From Codonopsis lanceolata (lineage: Eukaryota > Streptophyta > Magnoliopsida > Asterales > Campanulaceae): a DNA stretch of 64,000 bases. The number at the start of each line of letters is the position of its first letter. The stretch's first letter is position 1. Position numbers and translations under genes: made by a program. The notes under the pieces were generated by a model. The model saw nothing but the letters and a program-made list of their open reading frames with translations. It did not search any database and had not been told where the DNA came from. The DNA lies in NCBI GenBank assembly GCA_013146195.2, contig CM028381.1, forward strand, positions 96,908,380-96,972,379, written 5' to 3'. This document shows positions 45,813 to 57,656 of the stretch, one piece after another.

Positions 45813-48442
45813 ACGACCCGACCCCAATGCGAGATCCCGAGTCGCGCCGTCCAAATAATCAATAACACAAGCATGCATAAGTAGGATTATAAAATTCATG
45901 TGGCGCAACATCGCATACGATTAGCAACTCGGCTACACTTGGCCGGAAAAACAACTTAAAATAAACAAGTCTTCGGCGACGTTACAGCCGGAACCCAACA
46001 ACTACTCCTACAATATTAACACATGCTTATAAAACCTCAACGGCCGCAACATGCCGGAGACAACAACAATAATAATTAAACGAGCTTTAGCGGAAGAAAC
46101 TATAGTGAACCATAAACATATAAACAGGCTCGACATGTAAGTCGGCATACAAAAGATTACAAGTGTTAAACCATAAGTTAACTACAACAACAAAATCCCA
46201 AGCCAAGTCTACATGACTTGCTTCCCAACGTCCTTTCCAAAATAAAAGGCTAATCACAAAAGTCCAAAAGAGCAACCTTGAGAATACAAACAACCCAACG
46301 TGAATAAAGCGAGTCTATCCCTGACCGCCTCCTGCTCGGATCTAAGGAAACAAAACAAACAAATAGGGTAAGTCGAAAGACTTAGTAAGTTACTAAAATG
46401 CATGATCATGTCATAACATGGCATTTATCACAATTATAGTTCACGTTCATCATATAGCGCTTAGCACATCATTCACGTAAGTGCAAGGAATAAATCATAC
46501 AAGTAGGATATGATATAAGCACGGCCGCTTCGTAGCTCCTGCAAAATAGTTTGTTAACCCAATATCGTGACTACGATGCTCGTGACTTCGCATCGATATA
46601 CCGAACTCCGCCGGCTAATAGCAGCCAGTGACGCACGTATTGTTACGGCAAAGGGGCTACTTCCCCATTGCGGCCTACAATGGAGGGGTGTGTGAGGTCC
46701 CAGGTACGGCGATCCATAGCGAGCACGAATCTCTCAATTCGTGAAGGCTATACATCGTCCTACCCTGACATAAAAATCAAACCAAATAGTGCCAGCTGGA
46801 CTTAATGCAATGCACAAGTAGATGTTTACTCGTTAAGACCAAATAATGATCGAATTCGACAAGAGCGAACTCGACCGACCAAGTAGGGTATAAATCTCTA
46901 CAATAAATCAAGTCAAGGCAATTAATTGCTCATAACCAAATAATCATAACGGGTTCAATTGCACATAAATAAACTCAACTTAAAATTGAGTAAACTTGAC
47001 CAAACGGTGTCTAAACTTCGTAGGGATTGAAATTAGGGTTTAACTTGTTCAAATCTTCCCTAGAGTCGACTCCGTTGAGTCTTTACTAAAAATTCCCAAT
47101 TTCCGGGTAATTGAAGCTATGTGCTTCATAACTCAACCTAGGTCATTTCTAAGCTTATCTAGGTTATAAATTCACAAGGCATTATAATGAGATTCATGTC
47201 CATCATAGAGTCCAATATTGAGGATAGCACACATATAACATAACAACATACAAGGTAGGCTCAAATTAGGGCATTCACATATTGCACTTATTCAAGCAAC
47301 ATATATAATACATGTTTCTAACATGATTAAAACCTTAAATAAACAAGATGAAAGAGTTTTATAAACTTCCATAGGCAAGAATTCATCCTAAACATGCTCC
47401 TAGCAAGTCCATATTTTCAAAATACAAGAAGAAGGCATAGGAAGCAATTATGTGTCCTCATTGACCTCAACCACCATAGGCTTTGTTTCCTTAGGGTCAA
47501 TGAGAACTAAAAGAAGAAGAAGAAGAAGAGTAACTTACTTGTTCTACACCAAAGAAAGCAAAGGGAGAAACTAATCGGTTGGAAACGATCCTCTCTTCGA
47601 GCTCTACACTTTTAATGAAGGTAGCTTGGGCAAATGAGTGAAGGATCAAGGAAGATGGAGATGAGAGCTTCAAGAAGCCATGGGAGAGTCTTGGAGAAGA
47701 GAAATCCCGTTTTTGGAGAGTGAGGGAGAGAAATGAGGGTCAAAATCTGCAAGTGTGGTGTATATTGGTTCAAAAACTGAGTGGGACAAGTGTCATGACC
47801 ATGTGGTCTCTTAAAATCTGATTTTTGTGGGTTTAATGATCACTAATGCTCTCTTAATCCAACCATAAAACATGTTACTAATGTTAGGACACAAGTAATA
47901 AGGGTTAGGGAGGTTTAGGTGGGGTTTAGAAAGGGTTTTGGATAGGGGTTTAAGGGTAGAATTCAAGGAACATCGAAACAGACAGCCTCTGGGACCATGG
48001 GTCGCATGGTCCCCTAAGCCTGCGACCGCATCCTCTCAGATGCTCAAACTCCAAGTTACCTTGCGGGGGCAAGGTCATTCTACCTTGCGACCGCAAGCCT
48101 GGCAGAACCAAAATGGCTCAAAACTCAACCTAAAAGACCCCCAAACACTTAGCCAAATTAAGGGGGTTTCAAACCCCAACAAAAATGAGTTTAAAGCTCA
48201 TCACAAGCACCCTCAAACGACACCCGAACAATCCAAACGAAGGAGAGAAAGAAGAAGAACCAAACAAGCAATTCAACCGGCGATTAAACAAGCATGCAAA
48301 CATGATTCTAAACATGTTAAGGGCTTCATGAATGACTTATGAATGATTCTAAATCATTTATAGACTAAGTAACATGCTCACAATCAACAAGAAAACATGA
48401 AGGCAAGCACACAATGTACATGCAAGAATACGGTGCGTTACA
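45813..48442 (-). repeat. 5' LTR of Tekay element
   Basis: Plus-strand ACGACCCGACCCC to GGTGCGTTACA, 2630 bp. Its segment 46530-46760 is nearly identical to the reverse complement of 770-990 but not to the paired LTR at 39190-39310. Confidence 0.9.
47533..47538 (-). promoter_or_regulatory. conserved splice-donor-like GTAAGT in Tekay 5' LTR
   Basis: Minus strand ACAA|GTAAGTTACTC, same context as at 40213-40218. Confidence 0.4.
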
Positions 48443-48915
48443 GCCTAGGGGACTAGTCGGGGCGTAATCGGGGCCTAGAATTAAGGTATGATTACCATTT
48501 TTTTGATAATTTACATCAAAGATCAAACACATTGAATTCAAATTTAATTTTTTTTTATGTTTGTCATTTTATTAAACACTTGTCTATATTTGTAAAATGA
48601 ACAAAAATATACAAACTTACTATTAATCTCAATTCTCAACAACCCCAAATCAATAAACCAACCAAGTTTAGAGCTAAAAAAAAAGATATTACTCCAATTC
48701 GGCCCCCATTACCTCCCTCTCTGCATCACCATTACCACTCCCCCTTCCTTTTCCAGTCATCGCATGCCACAAAATCAAAGCTACAAAATAAATTAAGGTC
48801 GGCGAGGTATGGCGTAAAACGCCGACTTGGTCGATTAGGCGACTAAGAAAGTCGCGGTAGAGGGGCCTAGCGCAAAGCGGCCTAGGCTAGCTAGGCGGGG
48901 AGTTTTAGAACACTG
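48443..48915. mobile_element. hAT-like nonautonomous element, right end
   Basis: The sequence ends GTTTTAGAACACTG (48902-48915), whose complement starts CAGTG, a hAT-type terminus. GC-rich CCTAGG/GGCGACT subterminal motifs occur at both sides (48443-48480 and 48800-48900). Between them is AT-rich DNA. The left terminus is missing because the Tekay LTR ends at 48442. No transposase is seen. Confidence 0.5.
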
Positions 48916-51788
48916 ACTACCGGAACCCAACACTATACAGTTCATGCAAATATACCTCGACGGCTACAACATGCCGGACAAACAACATAAATACATAAGA
49001 GCTAAAGTAATGCCCAGCGGAAGATTTAAAACAGGTGAACCAAACTACAGCTATACAAGGCTCGGCGTACAAGCGCCGACACTCAAAATAGGATACATGA
49101 ACTACAAGTATAGACATAAATCCAAATAAGCAAAGTTCCCAAGCAAAGTCTAAATGACTTGCTAAACCCAACGTCCTTACAAAAGAGAACAAAATAAGGA
49201 CATCTATAAACCACAACCTCGTCGCATGCGATCACGACAAGAAAGAATCCGCAACACCTCAACGAGCGGCACGAACGGATCTCGGATCTAAAGCAAGAAA
49301 GGGAGGGGTAAGTCATAAAGACTTTGTGAGTTAACAATTATGCATGTCATGGCATTATGCAACATACATAGCAAGATATCATCTTTAATATCAAGTCACT
49401 CAAAGTATTCATTTAATAAACACTTAAATCACATATCCATGGTAGCACATTGTTTCACATAAGTGCTATAAAGTAAACCACATAATAGGAGGATATGTTT
49501 TGGAACCGGTGCCGCTACGTAGCTCCCGTAATACACAACGTTAACATTCGTGCCAATGATACCCGTGATTAGTGTATCAAAGTAGTTCTTCGGTACCAAG
49601 CTCTCTCTTGGTACTTAGACTTTCCAATGGTACTTAGACTTTCCATGTGCTCTTTTGGTTACAAAGGAGGTGCTACGTGTGTCCCCACAGTGGCCAATGG
49701 AGGCGTGTGTGATAAAAACCCGGTATAACAACCCATCACTATCACGAGTCCCATAACTCGTGACGGCGATGCGTTGTCACACCAACGACTCAATCAAATA
49801 TGCCAGCTGGACTAATGCAATGCCAAGTAGATGTTTACTCGTCATATATTCTCAAATAAGGAACAAGTTCGACAAGAGCGAACTTATTCAACAAGTAGTT
49901 GTTTACTCATTTAAGGAATCAAATAAGAATTCGACAAGAGCGAATTCAACATGTCAAATAGATACATTATTCTACAACATGCTCTCAATTGTGCATTTAC
50001 TTCACACGATCACATAAACCGCATAAGAACTCATTCGAGTCCTACAAGCACACAAACACCAAGGCATAAACATCAATCCATCTCAAAGTATCGTAAGCTA
50101 ATTCATTAGTCTAACGAACTACATTCGTCGTAGGGATTGATTGTGGAGTCGTTATTGTTTGATAACTCCCTAATTTCAACTCCGGTGAGTTTTACTAAAA
50201 TTCAACCAAGTAGAGCATTGATACTATATGTATCACATTGCCCTTTTCTAAGTTCTCCGTTCATTTAGAACTCGATAACTAAGCCGTTCATGTTCTTAAA
50301 CTAGCCTTAAACACAATCCCGAGTTTCAAACCCTAGATTCGGTGATTTTGTTAAACCTTGAATTGAACCAAATTCTTTCACAAGAGTTATTCCCAAGCTT
50401 ATTACAAACAACATTCATGCTTTACAAAATGTCAAAATCATAACTTCATAGAGATTTCATAAAATCATACACATATTTTATATGTTGAATTGGAGGTTTT
50501 GTCTTCACAAAAGATGTTCATAATCATCATTAAAACAACTATAATGAAGGGGTCATGTTATTTTATTAAACATGGAAATCTCAGGGAATTGTCACTCACC
50601 TTAGTCCTAAGATTAATGGATGAATGAGTGATCAAAGCAAGGATTGTTGTAGAGGAGATTGAGGCCTTCGATTTGGCGGTCTCGGATCGCCGATCGGACC
50701 ACCGGATCTCCGGGAAATGGTCTCTCAAGTTGGTGTTCTTGCTATGGACGAAAATGGTGGAAGAGCCTCTGATTCTCTGAAGTTGTTGATCAACAATGGC
50801 TGATTTGGTTGAACAAATGGCTTATATACTTACCAAGTAGACCCCAATCCAAGTGAAGGTGATTATCTTGCTTCTAATTGGCCAAGGAAGGATGGCCCTT
50901 GATAAGAAATGATCTAAGGCTTAAAAGGGTTGTTGAAGAGTCAACAAAGAGGGCTTTGACTCACTTTGGTCGGCCAAGGGCAAGGGTGCAAGGGTCAATA
51001 GCCAAACCCACTCAACAAAGTCACAAATGCTGAAAACTGGAGGATGCGATCGCATCCAATTATGGCCATGCGAGCGCATGGTCTCTGTACACAGCTTCTG
51101 CACATTTTCACTTTCTCTCAGCATCTTAATGCGAGCCACTGATCCAAAAGCCATGCGGCCACGAGGTTCAGGTCTAAAACATGATGTAAACTTGTCCTAA
51201 ATGATTCCAAACTCAAAGGCAACAATCCTAAGGTGTAACCAAACCCAAAACAAGTCGGAAACACACCCGAAACACATCCGAAACATGTTAAAACATGGCT
51301 GGAACCACTCAACAAACGGCCAACGAATCAAACACGAATCAATCCCAACTTAATCTAGGATAGAATGAACATGTATTAGGCTTGTTTAGACATGGTTATG
51401 GCTTGCATTCAAGGCCTAGAACTCAACCAAACTTCTCTCGAGACGAAATGAAGGCAATACAAGCAACAAAGAACAATCTCAAAACACAAACGAAGCAACG
51501 AAGCTTCTAAACTTCCAACCAAGCACACAACAACTAAGATGAACATTATAAACCTTAGATAAAAAGTATTAAAAATCTCATGAGACTTATTTAGGTGCTA
51601 TCATGATACGATGAACACTCGAAACATCAACACAAGGCATGCAACGCATGGAAGACCATTATTCTATGATGATCTTAACCAATTTAATGCCAACACGATA
51701 TGAATGAAATGAAGTCTCTAATATGTCGAGACCTATAATAAACATGTTATAATGATGACAAACATGCAATGGGGTTTGGGTTCTCACA
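48916..51788 (-). repeat. truncated gypsy LTR
   Basis: It begins inside the LTR near the motif CCGGAACCCAACA, which the other LTRs carry about 190 bp from their U5 end, and runs to TTTGGGTTCTCACA near 51788. It has the conserved GTCATAAAGAC block, the G/A-rich box near 49680, and a GTGAGT donor-like site on the minus strand (50594-50599). The U5 end is lost to the hAT-like element. No coding sequence. Confidence 0.65.
50594..50599 (-). promoter_or_regulatory. splice-donor-like GTGAGT in gypsy LTR
   Basis: Minus strand CTAAG|GTGAGTGAC, the positional counterpart of GTAAGT in the other LTRs. Confidence 0.35.
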
Positions 51789-52390
51789 AAGGTAGTCATC
51801 TCTTGATGTTCCTGGCCATATATTTGTTGCAGGGCTATACTTGGCATAAGGCTATTCTCACAACTCCTGCATTTTTCTTCGTAATCAGACAGGGCAGCCA
51901 TGAATGATCGGAATCCAAGTCGTCTGGTTGTTTCAGGACAATGGCAACGCAAATGAAGGATAGGACGAGGACACTTCTGGTGCTTCTCATTCTGATAAGA
52001 CTGAGCCTTTCCTGTGCCTTGCAGAAGAAGTACATGGGCCCGGCCGGGCAGATGTCGCAGGCACTGATGGACTGCTCCGGGGCTTAAGCTGCAAATGAAG
52101 GATAGTTTTGGGGCAAACAAAGGTGGTAGAGGCAATAATAGATATGTACAGGCAATTAATGTATAATCTAAATTTCTTTAGCAATTATTCCTAAGTTGCA
52201 CCTTAGGACCCGTAATATTATATTTTAGCATTTTATTGCGGGCTTCCTGTCGTGGTTTTTCTTTTCTTCTGTCAGTCGAGCCTCCTTGCATGCTGAAGAC
52301 TGGAGGTAGGATACCAAGGTTTCAAAGAGTGCTTTCCCTCTCCTTATTCTCCTGATATATATATATATATATATTTATTTATTTATTTAT
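51789..52390. other. unassigned sequence at the 3' side of Ogre/Tat B
   Basis: No recognisable element ends. Overlapping minus-strand frames of 65-158 codons are open but match nothing I know. A short TA run lies at 52357-52372. It probably belongs to the 3' noncoding region of the Ogre/Tat element. Confidence 0.35.
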
Positions 52391-52690
52391 TTGGCTCTAA
52401 CTTTTGCCTAAGCTGCCCTTTCGGGTTTTCAACCTAGCGAGCTCTTATTATTTACTCTTTTTTTTCTTTTTTTTTTATTTTGCTCTAATTTTTGCCTAGG
52501 CCGCCCTTTCGGGTTTTCAGCCTAGCGAGCCCTTATTTCTCCTTTTTTTATTTCATTTTTTTTATTTGCTCTAACTTTTGCCTAGGCGGCCCTTTCGGGT
52601 TTTCAGCCTAGCGAGCCCTTATTTCTCCTTTTTTTTATTTGCTCTAATTTTTGCCTAGGCCACCCTTTCGGGTTTTCAGCCTAGCGAGCT
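52391..52690 (-). repeat. tandem repeat x4 downstream of Ogre/Tat integrase
   Basis: Four units share GCCCTTTCGGGTTTTCAGCC and TAGCGAGC, spaced 75-90 bp and separated by T-rich spacers. On the minus strand each reads RLKTRKGGLGKN or a close variant in at least one frame. Repeats of this kind are a recurring feature after pol in Ogre/Tat elements, from memory of the family. Confidence 0.85.
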
Positions 52691-53351
52691 GGAGAGGGAA
52701 GCACTTGTTGGATAGAATGGCTCGGGCACAATACCTTTTAAGCTCGTTGAGATTGGAGGGTTGAACAATGTCTTCTTTTTCCTAGTTTGCGAGGAGTACG
52801 ACACCTCCTGACCGGATCTCTTTGACAATATACGGTGCGTCGTGGAAGGGAGTGGTAGCAACCTTTTCATAAGTAGCCCCAGCATTTTTTAGCCCAGACG
52901 GCATGACATGATAGCAGCAGGTTTCCCAAAGGGGTGGTGAATGAGGTCTTTTCTTGGTCTTCTACTGCCATTTTGATTTGATTATAGTCTAGCATGCCGT
53001 CGAAAAAAACTGTTGGGCTAAGAAATGGTCACTACATTGGGCAGCCAGATCGGGTTTTTTTTCCTTTTTTTTTTTACCCGAATGAAGTTGACGTGCGGCT
53101 GTTTCATGTTTTTTTCTTTTTAAACTTGTAGTGACCATTCTGGTTTGATGCGGCGGAGCTTTTGTCTGATTGGCCGAGCATTCGGATATATGGGGATCCG
53201 GTGTTTGACTATGGCTGGATCTATCCTCGACACATCTTCATAGAACCAGGTGAACATGTCCACGAACTCTTTGAGGAGATCCATGAGTGTTATCCTTTCA
53301 GAGCCTTGCAGGTAGTTGCCAATCTTGACTCCTTTGATTTCCTTGTCTAGC
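52676..53351 (-). pseudogene. Ogre/Tat pol remnant: RT fused to integrase end
   Basis: 53351-53108 reads LLKEFVDMFTWFYEDVSRID and NARPIRQKLRRIKPEW, the RT N-terminal region. After a break, YNQIKMAVEDQEKTSFTTP and MPSGLKNAGATYEKVATTPF appear in two frames (about 52990-52850). Directly after PFHD comes APYIVKEIRSGGVVLL and PSNLNELKRYCA, which is the integrase C-terminal end. The YVDD block, RNase H, and integrase zinc and catalytic domains are therefore missing. Pro-to-Ser in MPSG (usually MPFG, so Phe is Ser) is a further change. Confidence 0.75.
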
Positions 53352-53421
53352 CCCAGATTGATAGTGGATCAATCTTCAGTTGCTGTTGATGAATGATGAT
53401 GTTTCTGGTGCTCTACTGACT

Positions 53422-53706
53422 TTACAAGCTCAAGCAAATAATTTTATCTTTTGGGTCTTTTTCATTAAATGACTCATCGTTATAATTATTTAATGCGTCT
53501 TTTAATGTAGGTGCAACTAAGAAATAAGCAAAGACATTTAGATTATTATTAAAAGCAAACCGTACAGGGTTTATTACATTATTGAGGACCTGGGGTTTGA
53601 GATCCTCAACTTTAGGGAGCGGATCGGTGGATGACCAATCCGTAAAGCTAGGGAAAGGAGTAGGGATAATATATCCGAAGCGGTCCACCAGATCTGCGGG
53701 CGTCAA
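53422..53706 (-). pseudogene. Ogre/Tat segment between gag and RT
   Basis: An open stretch reads ADLVDRFGYIIPTPFPSF, NNVINPVRFAFNNNLNVF and DALNNYNDESFNEKDPKD. I do not recognise the domain; its location after gag suggests the gag-protease spacer or an unusual insertion. No DTG/DSG protease signature is seen in this stretch. It is not present in element A, which ends just before it. Confidence 0.45.
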
Positions 53707-53727
53707 AAGCGGGTCGGTCGTAGTATA

Positions 53728-54700
53728 CTAGTTCTGCAAAGGCATATTAGAAATAGACTCAAACTCAGCAGAGAGCTTTTCACAATCAGTACCTCTGCCT
53801 ATCATACCCAAGAAGTTTTCATCAACCTCAATCATGTTGATTTGAGGTAGAGGGTTATTGACTATATTTGGTCTGGGAGTAGGCTTTTCAATAACCTTAT
53901 CATCTATAAGATCCTGAATAGAATCTTTGAGTAGATAACATTTATCGGTGAGGTGACCACTGCAGCGATGATATTCACGATCTTGGGCATGATTCAGTCC
54001 CGGGCGGGGGTACAGTGGCTTATAATTTTCCATAGGCTTTAACACTCCTTGTGCCATTAGCCCCCCCTGCCAGGATCTGGTGGGAGGTTTGCGCCTCATA
54101 ATGGCGGTTCTGATTCCTAAAATTTCTGTTCGGGCCATTATTCCCTCCGACCGTGTTGACAGACCTGTTAGCTCCATAAGACCATGGAACAGTGCCATAA
54201 TTTTGGGTAGGAAAAGTGGCTGATGCATTTCCTACCACATTGATGGTTGGTGTGAGTGTGGCTGCGGCTGTCTTCCCTTTAGAGTAACGAAAAGAGCTAG
54301 GAGGCGTATTGACTTGTAATTGCCCCGTTCGTATATCATCATCGATACGGGCTCCTATTTCTATTATTTCTTTAAAATTGGTGTAAGGAAGGTACCGCAT
54401 GTGTTCCAAGTAGATGGGGTGGAGGTTTTTGATAAACATTCTGCATGACTCAACCAGATCAGGTATGTCAAAACTCTGGGCCAACTTTCTTTTCCACCTG
54501 ACTGCGAATTCAGCACATGTTTCTTTTTCCTTCGGGTGCATGACTCAAGGTCCTTCTATTTTCGGGGCTGGTGTTGTCTTTGTACCTTTCGAGGAATGCT
54601 TCAGCCTATCGGTCCCACGTATTCATGGTGCCGCTATCGACACGATATTAGCCATTGGCGGCCCCATTAGGGTGAGGTGAAAATTGAAGCCATAGCCTCA
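53728..54700 (-). pseudogene. Ogre/Tat gag, copy B
   Basis: 54541-54020 reads EFAVRWKRKLAQSFDIPDLV, MFIKNLHPIYLEHMRYLPY and EIIEIGARIDDDIRTGQLQV, the gag core. 54228-53728 contains the YHRCSGHLTDKCYLLKD knuckle-like motif, then DLIDDKVIEKPTPRP and NPLPQINMIEVDENFLG. Upstream of 54541 the frame shifts and degenerates (54.54-54.70 kb). It is better preserved than copy A. Gag is the structural protein of the particle. Confidence 0.85.
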
Positions 54701-56156
54701 AAGCTAGCTCCCTCGATCGCATGCCAAGGAATAAGATTTTAAAGTGGATATAGGCATCCAATTCCATCAAATTTTGCTATGTCAAGCATTTTGAATTTGA
54801 AAGGCAATATCGCCACAGTTGTAATGTCAAGTGCTCGCGAGAAAATTCCCCTTTATTGAGAAGTTTGAGTACCATAGCCTTTATATTTTCCACGTCGCCT
54901 CTATTTTGGTGGCCGGGAGTTGGCCTATATATCGGGCCGGATTGTGGGAAGGTCAAGTTAATTTCGGCCGTGGGTGTCCGTAAGGGTTTCTGGGCGTGAT
55001 AAGGATTTTAGGCCGATAAGGATTCCGGGTTGTATAAGGATTTTGGGTTCGTGGAATTCGGGCAGATAAGGATTTTGGGTCAGTGGATTTTGGATGAGTT
55101 TACCGGCGGCCATGATCATTATAAGGTAAATAAGTGGTAACTTGGCCCGACGGGTTATAACTTTGTGGGTCCATATGTGGGCTATTTTGGAGTGGGTTGG
55201 TTATGGGAACAGAGGAGGTCATTTGCGCTTTGGGGAATTTTGGTGTTTGAGGAAGGATATGAAGGATAGGATGGGTAAGTACGATATTTGGGAAGTAGGG
55301 ACTTGGTGGAGGATTGAGATTTGGGGTAGTGGCCGATTTGGCGGGTTAGTGTTTGGTGGGGAGTTGGGTTTGGAGGCACATGGGATGTTGATGTTTCCCT
55401 GGGACCGTAGGGGAAGAATTCACCTCACCACCTGGGTTTTGAACCTTGTATAAGACTTGCTATTTGGCTTAGCAAGTGATCATGTCGTGCATCCGCATTC
55501 TCGTCACATCTTCGCATCGCTTGCGAGTCGAGCGCATCCTGAGCCCCCGAATGCACTGCATATCGGATTCATCATCTGTTGCCATCTTGCTCGGATCTGT
55601 TCTCTCTAAACTGACATGCCCCTTTGTCCGATCTCGACATCGATACCTTTTGTTCTCGATTTTTGCACTATTTTCCGTATCAACCTGGCCAAGATTACTA
55701 TCTACGCCTTTCCAAGTTCGCCAGTTTCGAGGAAAATGAGTTATGGAGGTATCGCGGAGGCCGGGTCAAGGCTTTCGGGTTTGGAGTACAAAGCGTGCCT
55801 TTATTAGTATATTTTATTATTATTTATTGTTTGTTCCTACAATTGACCTGATAAGCACTGCTTTATTTTGACGGCCCCAGACTTTCCCCGAAACATTGGA
55901 TTCTTTCTCCAGAGTATAGGACCAACGTATTCCACATGCCTTTCGACTCCCCAAGATCGGACTGATCCCAGGCGAAGGGCCTATACTCTTTCCAGGATCC
56001 ACCATTCGATATGATCTAGGTTGAGCATCAGAGAATAATAAATCAGCCCCTGCTTATTATTTATTTTTGCTATTATTTATTTATTTTTTTGTTGCGCAAT
56101 TGATTTTCTTTATCATTTTTTTTACTTGCGCATTTTTTTTTTTTTTTTTACTTTTT

Positions 56157-56160
<4 letters not shown>

Positions 56161-56205
<45 letters not shown>
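56161..56205. repeat. (TA)n microsatellite
   Basis: About 22 TA units inside the Ogre/Tat B leader; at the equivalent place in copy A (27723-27734) only a short run exists. Confidence 0.95.
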
Positions 56206-56208
<3 letters not shown>

Positions 56209-56725
56209 CATTGGGCCGACTCACACCCGAGATGCAAAAACCGGTCGGCCTATGAAGTGTCATGCGAGAATCTATATGCACTCTAGCGTTGGTTTACGCA
56301 GGGGTAGGCGGCCATGGTGTAGGGTAACAGTTCGGAATATACCTACATGCATGTGCGTGTGTGCGGTATATAGAAAGTAGTAAAATCTTTATTTATTTAC
56401 AGATATATAAACAGAAAAAAATAAAACATATATATGCGTCTTGCCTTTTGTTACATGTGGATTTTTCGCTTTTTAGTTTCGAGCGCAAGCAAGCACACCA
56501 CATTAAGAAATAGAAAAAAAAAAGTTGGGAATCTATCTATCCCTATTAATTACAAATTTGGTCCTATGCCCCAACATAAAATGACAGAATGCATGCAAAT
56601 ATGTACGAATGTTTAGAATAACAAAAAAAGAAAAATGAACAGATGGAAATAATAATACAGAGCCAGAAATAAAGCAATAATTAAGCCCGGCCCTTTTATG
56701 CTACCCGAATTTTTATTGCAACATA

Positions 56726-56730
<5 letters not shown>

Positions 56731-56798
<68 letters not shown>
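56731..56798. repeat. (TA)n microsatellite
   Basis: About 34 TA units in the Ogre/Tat B leader; copy A has only short TA runs near 28287. Confidence 0.95.
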
Positions 56799-56801
<3 letters not shown>

Positions 56802-57074
56802 ATTATTTTCTGATTTTTTTGAATTTTTATTTTCGGATTTTTTTTGCTCTTGTTTTTTATATTTTTAAATACATATGTAACAGTTATCAGAACGAAACTG
56901 CTGCAAGATGGATGATCATATCCACAAATATAGACACGGATGTATAAGAATGCCATATTCAAATGCATAAATTAATATAACAAGCATACTTTACCCAGAA
57001 ACAAATAAAAACAAAAAAAAATTATTTTATGAGTCTAGCCCTCCATTTTATTTAAAATAAAACAACTCCCCAGC

Positions 57075-57656
57075 TAAGTAAACCGCCTTGTGGGTTCCCG
57101 GAAATGTGCTCCCGTGCCCTTGGATAAGGTGCACGTGCAGGATGCAATCGGTGACATCCACTGCTCTGTTCCATCCTCCCTTTCTAGGGCGGTGAAATCA
57201 AAGTGCGAGAGTCTTTGTCGAATAGCGTTGGAATGCACCTCGGTTGCCTTTAATGGATTTTTAATTCAGTATGGGAACTTATGGTTTCCCGCATCAAGTT
57301 ATCCCTTTTTTAGGGGATACCAGGATATGAGAATACATTACCCTTTCATTCTCATTTTCCCTTTTTTAAGGGAAAAGCGAGAAGAGTGCAAAAAGGATAT
57401 TATGCGGCCCCCACTATGGATTTTATTAAAATAGCCTTATGGCCGTTTCGGATCACTATGGGAGCTATGGGTTTCCGCATCAAGTTATCCCTTTTTTGGG
57501 ATATTGGGATATGAGAATGCATCACCCTTCCATTCCCATTCTTCCTTTTTTAGGGAAAAGCGGAAAAGTGCAAAGAAGGAGTGTTCACGAGGCCCCCTTT
57601 GGATCCAAAAGTTTAGAGTCGTCATCTTTATTTTAAGGCAAAATAAAAGAAAACTA
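57075..57656 (-). repeat. 5' LTR of Ogre/Tat B, partial
   Basis: Matches 28600-29100 of copy A, including the tandem duplicated block with CATCAAGTTATCCC (about 57291 and 57478) and the AGAGTCGTCATC box near 57614. It is cut by gap 2. Confidence 0.7.

Larger units (their letters stand above)
38470..48442 (-). mobile_element. Tekay chromovirus with both LTRs
   Basis: On the minus strand: 5' LTR (48442-45813), iMet PBS, gag, protease, RT, RNase H, integrase, chromodomain, polypurine tract, 3' LTR (41137-38470). Total about 10 kb. The chromodomain (LVKVLWRNHNIEEATWE) marks a chromovirus, and the LTR length and wording fit Tekay (Del). The flanks TAGAT and GCCTA do not match, and the two LTRs differ strongly in one segment, so the element appears recombinant. 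Its reading frames carry several stops and frameshifts. Confidence 0.88.
54700..57073 (-). other. Ogre/Tat B Pro-rich segment, leader and PBS remnant
   Basis: Collinear with 26.3-28.6 kb of element A. Minus 55379-55182 is Pro/Tyr/Ser-rich. The leader includes TA microsatellites at 56161-56205 and 56731-56798 and T-rich runs. A partial PBS (GCTGGGGAGT, minus, about 57065-57074) lies at its end. Confidence 0.65.
52391..57656 (-). mobile_element. Ogre/Tat-type gypsy element B, internally deleted
   Basis: On the minus strand: LTR (cut by gap 2 at 57656), remnant PBS, leader, Pro-rich segment, gag, RT fragments, integrase end and post-pol repeats. It is collinear with element A from gag upstream. 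Most of pol is lost. Confidence 0.78.

Noticed and set aside
51835..52059. Minus-strand CDICPAGPMYFFC (52059-52021) has the C-x2-C-x8-C spacing of plant B-box zinc fingers.
   Set aside because: The next expected Cys pair is absent, an in-frame TAA lies 9 codons upstream, and no second B-box or CCT-like region is nearby. Chance resemblance is likely.
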